Origin: Pontibacter sp. HSC-14F20
Lineage (GTDB): Bacteria > Bacteroidota > Bacteroidia > Cytophagales > Hymenobacteraceae
Assembly: GCF_019599265.1 (NCBI RefSeq)
Contig: NZ_JAHZTC010000019.1
Coordinates: 1-64,000 of the forward strand
DNA: 64,000 nucleotides
Direction of reading: 5' to 3'
In this document: positions 42,795 through 51,336 of the stretch, piece after piece
How positions within the stretch are numbered: position 1 is the stretch's first letter
Layout: each line of letters begins with the position of its first letter
The notes under the pieces: generated by a model
Databases searched by the model: none
Told to the model about the DNA's origin: nothing
The model's input: the letters and a program-made list of their open reading frames with translations, nothing else
Translations under genes and position numbers: made by a program

Positions 42795-45209
42795 TTAAAA
42801 CGCCAGCGTGGCCGTCAGCTTGATTTTGAGGTTATCCTTAGCTCGTGGCAGGGCATAAGGACCGTAGCGGTAAAAGGCACCCACCCCAACACCCGAAAAG
42901 GCAGAACTGATAACATTGTTGAGCATCAGTCCGGACTCGAAAAAGCCTTTGCGCATGCTATCGTACTCCAGGGACTGCAAATCAGGTATAGGCTGGCGCA
43001 GGTCGCCGATGCCCATGTTCTGCACGAGGACCAGATCAGGTTTAAAGAGTTTGGTGTTGAGCAGGCGCTTGCCCAGATCTTGACGGAGGAACAAAGCTAC
43101 GTAGCGATCAGAGAAGAACTCGTAGGAACGCATCGTTTCAAAACCCTCACCTGCATATACCTTGTAATTGGAGCTATAGCTGCCGTAGCCATTGTACAGG
43201 CTCACGAAAGGCGCATCGCCCTGCACCCAGCCGCCTGCCAGCACAAAGCGAGTCTCGCCGAGGCTGCGCTGCCGGAAGGCACCCTCCGCACGCAAGTCGA
43301 ACTTGTTATAGGTATAGCCGTCGCTTTCCATAGCATCGATGCCCTTTCTGTATTGGAGCCAGAGCACAGGGTAACGGCCTGGTATGGGCAGCATGCGGTT
43401 GAACAGTTGCATGTATTGCTCGCCATAGGCAAAGCGTAGGCCTGCCGTTACTTCAGCCAAATTAAATTCTGGCATACCTATACCTGGCTCTGGCGTGAAA
43501 AGCGGCAGTGTTGGCCGCCGCTGCTCCTGCCGTATACCTGCCTGCCACTGCACATAGCGCAGCATCCGCCCGCTCAGGCTGGCGCTTCGTTGGGTGGTAT
43601 AGTCCAGGTTAGGCAAGAGGGCAGGACGCAGATCGCTGAGCAGACTACGCTCCCGGAAAGGCAACCGCCGGCCACCCGGTTCTTCCACGTCTACGGCATA
43701 AGCCGCCGAAATTGTGAGTTCAGATGGCTTGTGCAGTTTAACAGCAGCATCAGCTCCGTATTTGTGCTCCTTATCACGCAAGCCATAGCCCCAGTAGCCG
43801 CCAACCGTAAAACGCTCCGAAAGGAGGTTGTTGGTATGGGCGCCTATACCTAAACGCATTCCCTCAAAGCGACTCACCTTAATTAACCGGTTCAAGTCCA
43901 GACTGATGGGGCCGATGGGGAGCTGCTTTGCCATGAGGTACTCCATGGTGCGGATGGTGCGGTCGAGCTTTTGCGCCTGACCCACGCTGTCGAGGCGCTG
44001 GTAGGTGGTCTGCTCTTTCAGTGACAGCGAATCGTGACGGTACTGTTGCCAGAGTTGTTCCGGCTGACGCCAGGCATCCGGCCGCTGGTCTAGCGCGATG
44101 ACTCCAAAATCGCTTCGCTGGAGCGGTGGGTTCAGGTTAACGTTGGTGATGTAGGTGCGGATGTGTGCGTAAGGCTGGTGGCCCCGCATGTAGATCTGTT
44201 GCACGGTTATCTCCACATCCAGCTCCGAAGGAAACCACTGCCGGTTATCGACTTTTACAAACTGCTGCTGCAGCTTCAGGCCGCGCTTGTCATCGGCATG
44301 CGACTCGGCCACTACGTTCTGCACGGCCCAGCCGTCGCTGTTGATGTACAGTAAGCCTTTCAGGCCATTGAAATTCTTGCCGGGTTGTGGCGCATACGAG
44401 ATGATGAAGACCGAATCGGGCCCTACCACAGCGGTTTCCTGAAGCACAAAATCATAACGCCTGATGCTGCCGTTGCTCAGAGGGCTCAGGTAGCGCTTGC
44501 CAAAGAACACCGGCATGTCGTCGTAGACTGAAAACACACGTGCCTCGGCGGCCACCACGCCAAAGCTGGGTTGCTGCAGCCCCGATACCCGGGTTGCCAG
44601 GATCGTTTCTTTTGAAAGAGTTTTGCCCAGCTGCGCATAATCCGTGATGCTCTCCATCAGGAAGAGGTGCTGTTTGGCCAGCAGGTTATGCATGCGCAAA
44701 GTGGACGAGTCTTCCTCAGAAAGACGCAGGGTATCACTCAGATCGAGTTCATCTGGGGCGTTGGCAGTCAGGATGAATTTGTTGTAAGTGCGGTAGGTAT
44801 AAGCCGGGATGCTTTCTAGGCGGTGGCGGTCACGGTTCTGGTTAGCCAGCTGGATGATGCGGTGCGCCGGATTGATGCCGGATCGAATCACGACTTCCCG
44901 TAGTTGGGCCGCCGAGGGGCGCAGGGCAATATCTAGTCTGGAAAGTGAATCAACCGGGATCGTTTGCGGGGTATAACCCACGTAACTGAAGCGCAGGCTA
45001 GTGATCGGGCGGTTGTGTTGGAGCTGGTACTGCCCCTCCAGGTTAGAGGTAGTGCCTGTTTCGCCGCCGTTTACCACGATGCTCACGAAGGGTAGTTTTT
45101 CACGAGTGTTGGCATCCCGCACCGAGCCCTGCACCTGGTATACCTGTGCGGTAGCAAGGCTCACCTGCAGATATAGGTATAAGCATAAAAGCAGACGGCG
45201 TATGGGCAT
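42795..45209 (-). CDS. DUF5686 family outer-membrane protein with carboxypeptidase-like domain
   Basis: An 804-residue exported protein with a signal peptide (ending LATAQ), an N-terminal carboxypeptidase-regulatory-like Ig domain (residues about 24-105: VQGSVRDANTREKLPFVSIVVNG), and a large DUF5686 region predicted to end as a beta-barrel (aromatic-rich strands to KIKLTATLAF). It is typical of Bacteroidota outer-membrane proteins of unknown function. There is no TonB plug. Several AGGTATA units occur in it. About 80 bases separate it from the PAP2 gene upstream, in the same direction. Confidence 0.8.
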   Translation of the reverse strand: MPIRRLLLCLYLYLQVSLATAQVYQVQGSVRDANTREKLPFVSIVVNGGETGTTSNLEGQYQLQHNRPITSLRFSYVGYTPQTIPVDSLSRLDIALRPSAAQLREVVIRSGINPAHRIIQLANQNRDRHRLESIPAYTYRTYNKFILTANAPDELDLSDTLRLSEEDSSTLRMHNLLAKQHLFLMESITDYAQLGKTLSKETILATRVSGLQQPSFGVVAAEARVFSVYDDMPVFFGKRYLSPLSNGSIRRYDFVLQETAVVGPDSVFIISYAPQPGKNFNGLKGLLYINSDGWAVQNVVAESHADDKRGLKLQQQFVKVDNRQWFPSELDVEITVQQIYMRGHQPYAHIRTYITNVNLNPPLQRSDFGVIALDQRPDAWRQPEQLWQQYRHDSLSLKEQTTYQRLDSVGQAQKLDRTIRTMEYLMAKQLPIGPISLDLNRLIKVSRFEGMRLGIGAHTNNLLSERFTVGGYWGYGLRDKEHKYGADAAVKLHKPSELTISAAYAVDVEEPGGRRLPFRERSLLSDLRPALLPNLDYTTQRSASLSGRMLRYVQWQAGIRQEQRRPTLPLFTPEPGIGMPEFNLAEVTAGLRFAYGEQYMQLFNRMLPIPGRYPVLWLQYRKGIDAMESDGYTYNKFDLRAEGAFRQRSLGETRFVLAGGWVQGDAPFVSLYNGYGSYSSNYKVYAGEGFETMRSYEFFSDRYVALFLRQDLGKRLLNTKLFKPDLVLVQNMGIGDLRQPIPDLQSLEYDSMRKGFFESGLMLNNVISSAFSGVGVGAFYRYGPYALPRAKDNLKIKLTATLAF

Positions 45210-45290
45210 GTGGTAAAGATATAAAAAGAATTGGCGCCTCCTTATAGAGCGAAAAGCGCCAGGCTATACCTTGTTTGAAATTACTGGGAA

Positions 45291-46154
45291 TTAAAAAGTA
45301 TACGACATGGCCATACCCATCTGCCCGTTAGGTAATACAACCGGGTACATGGCCGTGTTCAAGCCGCCGCCCTGTGTGAGCTTGGCATGTATCCAGTAAA
45401 CAGTGTTCACGGACAGTATACCTACGCCAGCGCCAGCCAGCACATCAGAAAGCCAATGCGCATCGTTCAGCACACGCAGCACACCGGTACCGCCGGCTAT
45501 ACCATAACTCACCACACTTACCCAGGGGCTCTTGTGCCGGAACTCTTTGTCCATAAAGGTAGCGATCGTGAACGCGTAGGCCGTGTGACCTGATGGGAAG
45601 GCATAAGGCTTGCCATTTGGACGATCTCTGTCTGTCAGTTTCTTGGTAGGCCAGACAATTGCCGATGCGAGTGCTCCGGATGAAACGAGCAGCAAAGTCT
45701 GGCGTCCGAGTTCGTGCCTGTTCTGCGACGATATGATGTTGAAGCCATACAAGCCAACCAGCGGAGCCAGCATAGCGAAGTCATCGGCATTGGTTGCAAA
45801 CTTAGGGAAGACCCTGTGCCGGTAGTTAAAAACATCATCACTGTTCAAGATACCGTGTCCCCCCATGGTATATACACCCGCACCAATAAGCACGGCGGCA
45901 GGTATAACGGCCCGCTTGAGGTAGCGTTTGTTGTCGCCCTCCCGTCGCTGCGACTCTGTAAAAGGGTGTTTCTGACCGGGAAGTATGGTGTCGGCGGGTA
46001 GTGTGAAGAAATCATCACTTACAGACTTCAGCGTATCTGTTTTCGGCTTCTGCTGCGGAGGCTTCTGCACCTGTGCCATGGCTGTGGCAGGTACAAAAAG
46101 TATACTAAGCCAAAGAAGATGTATGGTGAATAGCTGGTTCAATCTCATATGCAT
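45291..46154 (-). CDS. PAP2-family lipid phosphatase
   Basis: A 287-residue protein with a signal peptide (ATAMAQ near residue 28) and a membrane domain bearing the three acid-phosphatase motifs: KKLTDRDRP near 168, PSGH near 186 and the RVLNDAHWLSDVLAG block near 234 (R-x5-H-x3-D). PAP2 enzymes dephosphorylate lipid phosphates such as undecaprenyl pyrophosphate or phosphatidic acid in the envelope. Translation may start at Met1 (46154) or Met3 (46148). The C-terminus ends in a beta-like aromatic strand (MGMAMSYTF). Confidence 0.85.
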   Translation of the reverse strand: MHMRLNQLFTIHLLWLSILFVPATAMAQVQKPPQQKPKTDTLKSVSDDFFTLPADTILPGQKHPFTESQRREGDNKRYLKRAVIPAAVLIGAGVYTMGGHGILNSDDVFNYRHRVFPKFATNADDFAMLAPLVGLYGFNIISSQNRHELGRQTLLLVSSGALASAIVWPTKKLTDRDRPNGKPYAFPSGHTAYAFTIATFMDKEFRHKSPWVSVVSYGIAGGTGVLRVLNDAHWLSDVLAGAGVGILSVNTVYWIHAKLTQGGGLNTAMYPVVLPNGQMGMAMSYTF

Positions 46155-46292
46155 GCTACAGGAAATTCGTGTGATTCTCGGAGTGCAACAAAAAGCACAT
46201 CAGTGATTTTTAACGGCTACTATTGCCATGAGTTTTGAAAGGAAGCCATAATGTATTGTCCTTAACAGTGCCAGCCAGAAGTGGCAAGGAGT

Positions 46293-47498
46293 TTACCGGT
46301 CCACTTCGCCCAGCACGATATCAACGGAGCCCACGATGGCAATGAGGTCGGCTACCATGCAGCCGCGGCTGATTTCGGGCAGTACGGAGAGGTTCACGAA
46401 GCTTGGGGCGCGGCCATGGCAGCGGAAAGGCACATCGCTGCGGTCGGTGGTGCGGAAGAAGTAACCCAGCTCGCCGCGTGGTGTTTCGCCCCGGAAGTAG
46501 AGTTCCTGTGTGCCGGTCATGCGCATTTTTTTAGGGCAGGCGGCCTGCGGATCGAAGTCGGGGGTGCGCTTGTGCTCACCTACCAACTTATCAAGGCATT
46601 GGCTGATAATTTTAACAGACTCACGGCATTCGAGTGCCCGCACATAGTTGCGATCCCAACAGTCGCCGGTGCTACCCATCATACCTTCGCCGATCGGTAC
46701 ATCAAATTCCAGCTCCGGATAAACGCTATACCCATCAACCCGGCGCAGGTCGTGGCGCAGGCCGGAACCACGCAGCATCGGGCCGGAGCAGCCATAGTTG
46801 ATGGCCACATCCAGCGGCAGTATACCCACATTGGCCGTGCGGTCGATGAAGATCTTGTTGGTGAGCAGGATAGTGTCGAGTTCATCGAGCTTGGGCTTAA
46901 GGTAATGAATAAACTCCCGGCAGCGCTCCTCGAAACCGATAGGCAGGTCGTAGTACAAGCCTCCCACCCAGATGTAGTTATACAGCATACGGGCGCCGCT
47001 CGTCCACTCGAGCAAACGCTGGATGTGCTCCCGGTCGCGCAGCAGCCACAGGAAAGGCGTGAAAGCCCCGATGTCAATGGCGTAAGTACCAATAGCCAGG
47101 AAGTGCGAAGCCAGGCGGTTGAGTTCCGTCACCAGGACCCGGATATACTCCACCCGCTTCGGAATTTGATCGGTTATACCTAGCAGCTTTTCCACGCCCA
47201 TGCACCACACATGCTCCGAGTTCATGGCAGCCAGGTAGTCCATGCGGTCCACGTAGGGGATGGTCTGGTTATAGGCCATGCTCTCGGCATGCTTCTCGAA
47301 ACAGCGGTGCAAGTAGCCGATGTGGGGCGCCACTTCAGTTATGATCTCCCCGTCTGTGACCACCTCCAGGCGCAGTACACCGTGCGTACTCGGGTGTTGC
47401 GGCCCCATATTCACGATCATCTCGCCCGCCTGCAGGTGTTCCAGGCTGAACTTGTTCGGCTCCGACTGCAGCAGGTATTCTTTGTGCGTGGTAGACAA
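46293..47498 (-). CDS. nuoD: NADH-quinone oxidoreductase subunit D
   Basis: A 401-residue complex I subunit with MGPQHPSTHGVLRLEVVTDGE near residue 31, GYLHRCFEKHAES near 62 and the C-terminal DIVLGEVDR. With NuoC and NuoB it forms the quinone-binding core facing the cytosol. Normally it directly follows nuoC; here about 7.6 kb of mobile and accessory DNA lies between them, so nuoD probably needs its own promoter. I see no TAnnTTTG box in the 200 bases upstream. nuoE-N are not in the window. Confidence 0.95.
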   Translation of the reverse strand: MSTTHKEYLLQSEPNKFSLEHLQAGEMIVNMGPQHPSTHGVLRLEVVTDGEIITEVAPHIGYLHRCFEKHAESMAYNQTIPYVDRMDYLAAMNSEHVWCMGVEKLLGITDQIPKRVEYIRVLVTELNRLASHFLAIGTYAIDIGAFTPFLWLLRDREHIQRLLEWTSGARMLYNYIWVGGLYYDLPIGFEERCREFIHYLKPKLDELDTILLTNKIFIDRTANVGILPLDVAINYGCSGPMLRGSGLRHDLRRVDGYSVYPELEFDVPIGEGMMGSTGDCWDRNYVRALECRESVKIISQCLDKLVGEHKRTPDFDPQAACPKKMRMTGTQELYFRGETPRGELGYFFRTTDRSDVPFRCHGRAPSFVNLSVLPEISRGCMVADLIAIVGSVDIVLGEVDR

Positions 47499-47708
47499 GG
47501 GAGGTTTAGTTATGAGTTTAATACGAGTTGAGCAAAGTTCGGAAAAATGGGGGAATTATGGGGAGTAGTTTTAGCGAAGGAAATTGGATATTGAGGTATA
47601 GTTTAAGGGATATATAGTATATTCGGTAGTCCGATTCCGGTTATTTGTTGAAAACGACAAAAAACGGGATGTTTATTCCGTTTATACACTAGTTATGAAA
47701 AATAAAAG

Positions 47709-48128
47709 ATGAATAGAACCCCTTTAAGAATTGCTGGAATAGTGAGTGCTATAATTGCAGCTATTATAATAGGAGGCTTCATATATATCTTAATATCAAT
47801 TAATAATAGTTTGTGGGTGACTTCAAGAACAATTAGTATGAAGTTAGATGACCGAGCAAAAGAAACTTTTATTGTAATTGATAAACAGGCAATTCATCCT
47901 AATTCAATGGAGTTAAGAATGACTGGTTTTGTAAATGGACAAGGAATACTGAAGTTTGGATGGAGTGACTCTTCATATTATCGTTCTGACACAGTGAATG
48001 GAGACTTCAATATTTACTTTGAAAGACTTGATTGGTATAGTGATACATGCTTTTTTAGGTTTGAACCTTTGGCAGCTACAATTGGAGAATTGAAGATTGA
48101 ATGTGAAATCTTCTCGAGTAGAGAATAA
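47709..48128 (+). CDS. Hypothetical membrane-anchored protein (accessory)
   Basis: A 139-residue protein with one N-terminal membrane helix (IAGIVSAIIAAIIIGGFIYILISI, residues about 8-31) and an exported beta-rich domain. I recognise no family. The gene is markedly AT-rich compared with nuoD and has only one GGTATA unit, suggesting recent acquisition. It lies between nuoD (divergent) and the IS110-type element. Function is unknown. Confidence 0.5.
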   Translation: MNRTPLRIAGIVSAIIAAIIIGGFIYILISINNSLWVTSRTISMKLDDRAKETFIVIDKQAIHPNSMELRMTGFVNGQGILKFGWSDSSYYRSDTVNGDFNIYFERLDWYSDTCFFRFEPLAATIGELKIECEIFSSRE

Positions 48129-48209
48129 CATTTCATAACCACACCCATAAGCCAGCTACGCCACCTTATGGCTAAGTCCGAAATCTATGGGTAAAACAAG
48201 GGGTTTGTT

Positions 48210-49232
48210 CTAAATATTCTTCAATTTCAGTTCATAAGGCGTCCCCCGTTTCACCACGGCCACAATCTGATGGAGGAGCTTGTTTCTGACGGCATTGATG
48301 ACGCTCATCTTGCTCTTGCCTTCCCCTACCTTGCGCTCGAAGTAGAGCTTGAATTCCTCGTTGAAGCGGACGCTGTTGATGGCGGCCATGTGGAGAATAT
48401 GCTTGAGCTCTTTATTGGCAAATTTCGAGACACCCGTCCTTCCCATCACGCTCGTGCCGCTGCGATACTCAAACGGGGCCACCCCGCAGTAACAGGCCAG
48501 CTTCCTTGCGTCGTCCATCTTGGTGAACCCTTGCGTGTAGACCAGCAGCGAGATGGCCAGCACTTTGCCCACGCCCTTGATGCCCGTGAGCAGGTCATAC
48601 TTTTTCTTTAGCTCATCGTCTTTGGCGATGAACTCCTGCATCTTCTCCTCCACCTGCTCCATGCTCTTCTCCAGTCCCCTGATGGCTTTTTTGTTTACCT
48701 GCTCGAGCGTTTTGCCCGACACGGGATCTACGGCCAGCAGTTCCTTGATGGTAACTTTGATACTCTGTAGTGCCTTGAGCAGCCTGCCTCGGTTGGCCTG
48801 CAGGTCTTTTAGCCGCTCCAGCGTCACGCCCGACAGGTTTATGCACCTGGCCTCGCGCTGGTGCAAAAGGGCGTAGCGGGCGATCCGTTGCGCGTCCACC
48901 TTGTCGTCCTTGCCACGCACCATGCCAATGGAGCGCTTGATCTGCAAAGCGCTCTCCATCCACACCTGCACGTCCCTGGCCATCAGATAATGCACCACCT
49001 GCCGGGTGTAGAGGCCCGTGTGCTCCAGGCGGCAGAGCGTCTCAGGCCCCGCCTCGCAGCCGTGCTGCTTGAGCCAGGTCTTCATGCGCCGGAAGCCCGA
49101 GGGGTTGTTGTTAAGCTTGTGGCAGAGCTGCTGGTGGTCGCTGATTCTAATCAGGCACACGTCCAGGCTGTCCTTTGACACATCGATGCCCAGTATGAAG
49201 GCCGGGGCTTGCAGATTGATAGGCTTTTCCAT
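48210..49232 (-). CDS. IS110-family transposase (DEDD/serine recombinase)
   Basis: A 340-residue complete transposase. The N-terminal RuvC-like DEDD domain has ILGIDVSKDSLDV near residue 13, RLEHTGLYTRQV near 67 and KDDKVDAQRIARYAL near 109. The C-terminal Transposase_20 domain has LLTGIKGVGKVLAISLLV and GVAPFEYRSGTSVMGRTGVSKFANKELK, where the serine of the RSGTS segment is the likely nucleophile. IS110 enzymes use a structured bridge RNA encoded in a non-coding end of the element to choose donor and target. The ends of this element are not marked by clear inverted repeats. Confidence 0.93.
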   Translation of the reverse strand: MEKPINLQAPAFILGIDVSKDSLDVCLIRISDHQQLCHKLNNNPSGFRRMKTWLKQHGCEAGPETLCRLEHTGLYTRQVVHYLMARDVQVWMESALQIKRSIGMVRGKDDKVDAQRIARYALLHQREARCINLSGVTLERLKDLQANRGRLLKALQSIKVTIKELLAVDPVSGKTLEQVNKKAIRGLEKSMEQVEEKMQEFIAKDDELKKKYDLLTGIKGVGKVLAISLLVYTQGFTKMDDARKLACYCGVAPFEYRSGTSVMGRTGVSKFANKELKHILHMAAINSVRFNEEFKLYFERKVGEGKSKMSVINAVRNKLLHQIVAVVKRGTPYELKLKNI

Positions 49233-49331
49233 ATCTTTTGTTTTAGTTATGCAAGCTGCGGATCGAAACCTTTATAATGGGCCCTCGTGTCCCGAAAATC
49301 TATATGACCCCCGCCTGCGGGTTTATAAAAA

Positions 49332-49397
49332 AGCAGCCAGTCTGAATCGGTTATTAGGACCAGTCCCGCCTTGTTAGCGGGTAGTGCACTGGCTGCT
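49332..49397 (-). ncRNA. Candidate structured RNA / bridge-RNA segment upstream of the IS110 transposase
   Basis: On the minus strand, AGCAGCCAGT and ACTGGCTGCT form a perfect 10-base stem enclosing 46 bases that contain a second stem (CCCGC/GCGGG); T6 follows. This lies about 100 bases upstream of the transposase start, in the non-coding end where IS110 elements encode bridge RNA. It could instead be a terminator shielding the element. The 320-base gap 49233-49552 otherwise contains no gene. Confidence 0.35.
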
Positions 49398-49503
49398 CTG
49401 AAGGTATAAAAGCTGTACTCCTATACCTGGTAAAAGGGTGCTGGGTGTATTGGAAAAATAATATCGCGCTAATCTAAAGGTTGTGGGTAAGGCAAAAGAT
49501 GAA

Positions 49504-49537
49504 TTGCTAACAAATATGACAAAGTAATGTATATTTG
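49504..49537 (+). promoter_or_regulatory. Promoter of the zeta-toxin-like gene: TTG-N23-TATATTTG
   Basis: TATATTTG at 49530-49537 is an exact -7 box; TTG at 49504-49506 is 23 bases upstream. The ATG at 49553 lies 15 bases after the box. Confidence 0.55.
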
Positions 49538-49552
49538 GTAAAGGAAATACGA

Positions 49553-50128
49553 ATGCCAAATTTATACATCATATCGGGTTGTAACGGTGCTGGTAAAACA
49601 ACAGCTTCATTTACAGTTCTTCCTGAAATGCTGGGCTGTCGTGAATTTGTTAATGCAGACGAGATTGCGCGCGGACTCTCACCTTTTCAACCAGAGAAGG
49701 TGGCCGTAGAAGCAGGCAGAATCATGCTTCAAAGAATTGACGAGTTACTAAGAAAGAAGGAAGACTTTGCCATTGAGACCACACTCGCTACAAGAAGCTA
49801 TGCGCAGACAATCAAGAGAGCTAGGGAAAGTGGGTATAATGTTACCCTCATTTATTTCTGGTTAGCGTCTCCTGAGCTGGCTATACAACGTGTGAAAAAC
49901 CGAGTAGCGGAAGGTGGCCACCATATTCCCGAAGATGTAATCCGTAGAAGATATAAAAAAGGAGTTAAAAACCTTTTTGAGTTGTTCATCCCTATTTGTG
50001 ACTATTGGATTATCATTGATAATTCTCAAACCCCCTATAACATAGTGGCAGAAGGACAGCAAGAACAGGAGTTAAAAATACAGAGTCAATCAGTTTGGGA
50101 AAAGCTAAAGGAGTTGAGCCATGAATAA
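49553..50128 (+). CDS. Zeta-toxin-like P-loop kinase
   Basis: A 191-residue protein with Walker A GCNGAGKTT at residues about 9-17 and an early FVNADEIARGLSPF, the zeta-toxin/UDP-GlcNAc-kinase-like pattern. A conserved IETTLATRSYAQTIKRARESGYNVTLIYFWLASPE follows near 80-115, then the Arg-rich lid EGGHHIPEDVIRRRYKKG. Such kinases can phosphorylate UDP-N-acetylglucosamine and poison wall synthesis, but solitary or housekeeping relatives exist. The ATG at 49553 is chosen because an upstream TTG at 49535 falls inside the promoter box. Its end overlaps a 56-codon gene by 8 bases. AT-rich, with no AGGTATA unit. Confidence 0.75.
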   Translation: MPNLYIISGCNGAGKTTASFTVLPEMLGCREFVNADEIARGLSPFQPEKVAVEAGRIMLQRIDELLRKKEDFAIETTLATRSYAQTIKRARESGYNVTLIYFWLASPELAIQRVKNRVAEGGHHIPEDVIRRRYKKGVKNLFELFIPICDYWIIIDNSQTPYNIVAEGQQEQELKIQSQSVWEKLKELSHE

Positions 50129-50291
50129 GAACAAGATAGATACAGTTGATTTACGCAACAAGATACTAAAGGGATTAGACCTTGCAGTTGAAAAGCTTAT
50201 TCGCAGAAAACAAAAGGAGGATGGAGAGCTTGTATTCTCAAGAAATGGAGAAGTGGTAATCGTAAAGGCGAAAGATTTAGCAGCTGAGTAA
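50121..50291 (+). CDS. 56-residue partner gene of the zeta-like kinase (possible antitoxin)
   Basis: This short frame starts at an ATG overlapping the last 8 bases of the kinase gene and ends at a TAA at 50289-50291. It encodes a charged protein: MNKNKIDTVDLRNKILKGL, then LIRRKQKEDGELVFSRNGEV, then VIVKAKDLAAE. The overlap implies translational coupling. A small partner next to a zeta-like kinase suggests an antitoxin or regulatory role, although toxin-first order is the reverse of classical epsilon-zeta. I recognise no domain; the assignment is from context. Confidence 0.6.
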   Translation: MNKNKIDTVDLRNKILKGLDLAVEKLIRRKQKEDGELVFSRNGEVVIVKAKDLAAE

Positions 50292-50331
50292 ATAGCCCAT
50301 CCCACAACACAGGTAGCTGTTGCACAACTCC

Positions 50332-50959
50332 TCAGCAACTTCTGATCTCTATAGCTTTTCTGATTCCACTTCTCTTTTTGCTCCCCAAAACCATCTTGAT
50401 AAATACTACCTGCTCCGGCTTGGGCAGGGCCATGACGGCCACTTGGCTTCTTTTTGGTGTAAAGCGCAGTAGTTTCTGCAGGTTGTAGGCCGCGGCCGCC
50501 AGCAGCATCCCCTTGTGAGCCAGCTCCAGCCCCGGTGTTGACTTTTCGCATGCCCAGGAAGTCGAGCAGTGTGCCTAGCACCGGCTCCACAGTGGCCTGC
50601 CGGAGCCGTTTCATGCGCCGGCCCCAGCGGCTATGGACCCGGGCGATGGCCCGCTCATACTCGTCGCGGAAGGAGGTGATATTCACTTTCTTCTCGTGCT
50701 GCCCTCCGATGCAGCTCTCCTTGCGGGGGCTGCCCTTGCAGTCTTTTCTTGTGGTCAGGAAGAGCCTGGAGCGGACGTTGTTGCGTTTGGCGTTGACGAG
50801 CTCCTTTCGGAAGGTGGCCTTCCTGCCCTCGGGGCAAAGCCAGTAGTCGTCTTCTCTGTTGTAGGTGAATCCCGCGGGGCCGTCCCTGTAGGTGCTGTGG
50901 GGCGGGATGAAGGCCCTAATGCCCTCCCGCTCCAGCAGGGCGTATGAACTTGCTACCTT
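50332..50959 (-). pseudogene. C-terminal part of IS1182-family transposase, frameshifted
   Basis: Reading the minus strand from 50956, the frame gives SSYALLEREGIRAFIPPHS, then TYNREDDYWLCPEGRKATF and the cysteine-bearing KDCKGSPRKESCIGGQHEKK, then YERAIARVHSRWGRRMKRLRQ, all typical of the IS1182/IS5-like DDE C-terminus. After MRKVNT near 50536 the frame breaks; the continuation LELAHKGMLLAAAAYNLQKLLR is found one base out of phase, consistent with loss of one base. It ends at a TGA at 50332-50334. The piece starts at the IS3 border, so it is doubly broken. Confidence 0.8.
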
Positions 50960-51013
50960 TGACTGGAGGCTTCTTGATGGGCAGCTTCACAGAAAGTGTT
51001 ACATTTAACGATT

Positions 51014-51304
51014 ATGGAAAAAAGAGAGTATGAGGCCTCCTTCAAGCGGATGGCCATTGACCTGTCCTATGCCAGGGGGTCGGTAAGAGAAGTGGCGCTG
51101 GAACTGGGTATTGACCCCGGCAGGCTGAGCAAATGGCGCCAGAAGGAAGGGGTGCCGGTGCGCACTACCGAAGGCATGAGTGAGGAGCAAAAGGAGATCA
51201 AACGACTGCAAAAAGAGCTAAAGGAGGCGCAGCTGGAGCGAGACATCCTAAAAAAGGCCATCAGCATCTTCTCCAAGGGAGACGGGCGGTATTCGGATTC
51301 ATAA
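51014..51304 (+). CDS. IS3-family OrfA (helix-turn-helix)
   Basis: A 96-residue DNA-binding protein: MEKREYEASFKRMAIDLSYA, then SVREVALELGIDPGRLSKWRQ forms the helix-turn-helix, then a leucine-zipper-like coiled coil (EEQKEIKRLQKELKEAQLER). The ATG at 51014 is preferred to an earlier GTG at 50996. A slippery A AAA AAG near its 3' end allows fusion with OrfB. Confidence 0.88.
   Translation: MEKREYEASFKRMAIDLSYARGSVREVALELGIDPGRLSKWRQKEGVPVRTTEGMSEEQKEIKRLQKELKEAQLERDILKKAISIFSKGDGRYSDS
51250..51256 (+). other. Programmed -1 frameshift site A_AAA_AAG
   Basis: In orfA phase the codons are CTA AAA AAG, giving the canonical slippery heptamer. After a -1 slip the frame is open through VFGFIKEHRHQYPVEKM into OrfB, producing the OrfAB transposase. 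Confidence 0.75.
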
Positions 51305-51336
51305 AAGAGCACCGGCACCAATATCCCGTAGAGAAG

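Noticed and set aside
46281-47183. A 300-codon plus-strand open frame opposite nuoD
   Set aside because: nuoD is unmistakable on the minus strand; the opposite frame is a shadow of GC-rich third positions.
48613-48963. Out-of-phase minus-strand frame inside the IS110 transposase
   Set aside because: Lies inside a complete transposase gene in another phase, with low-complexity composition.
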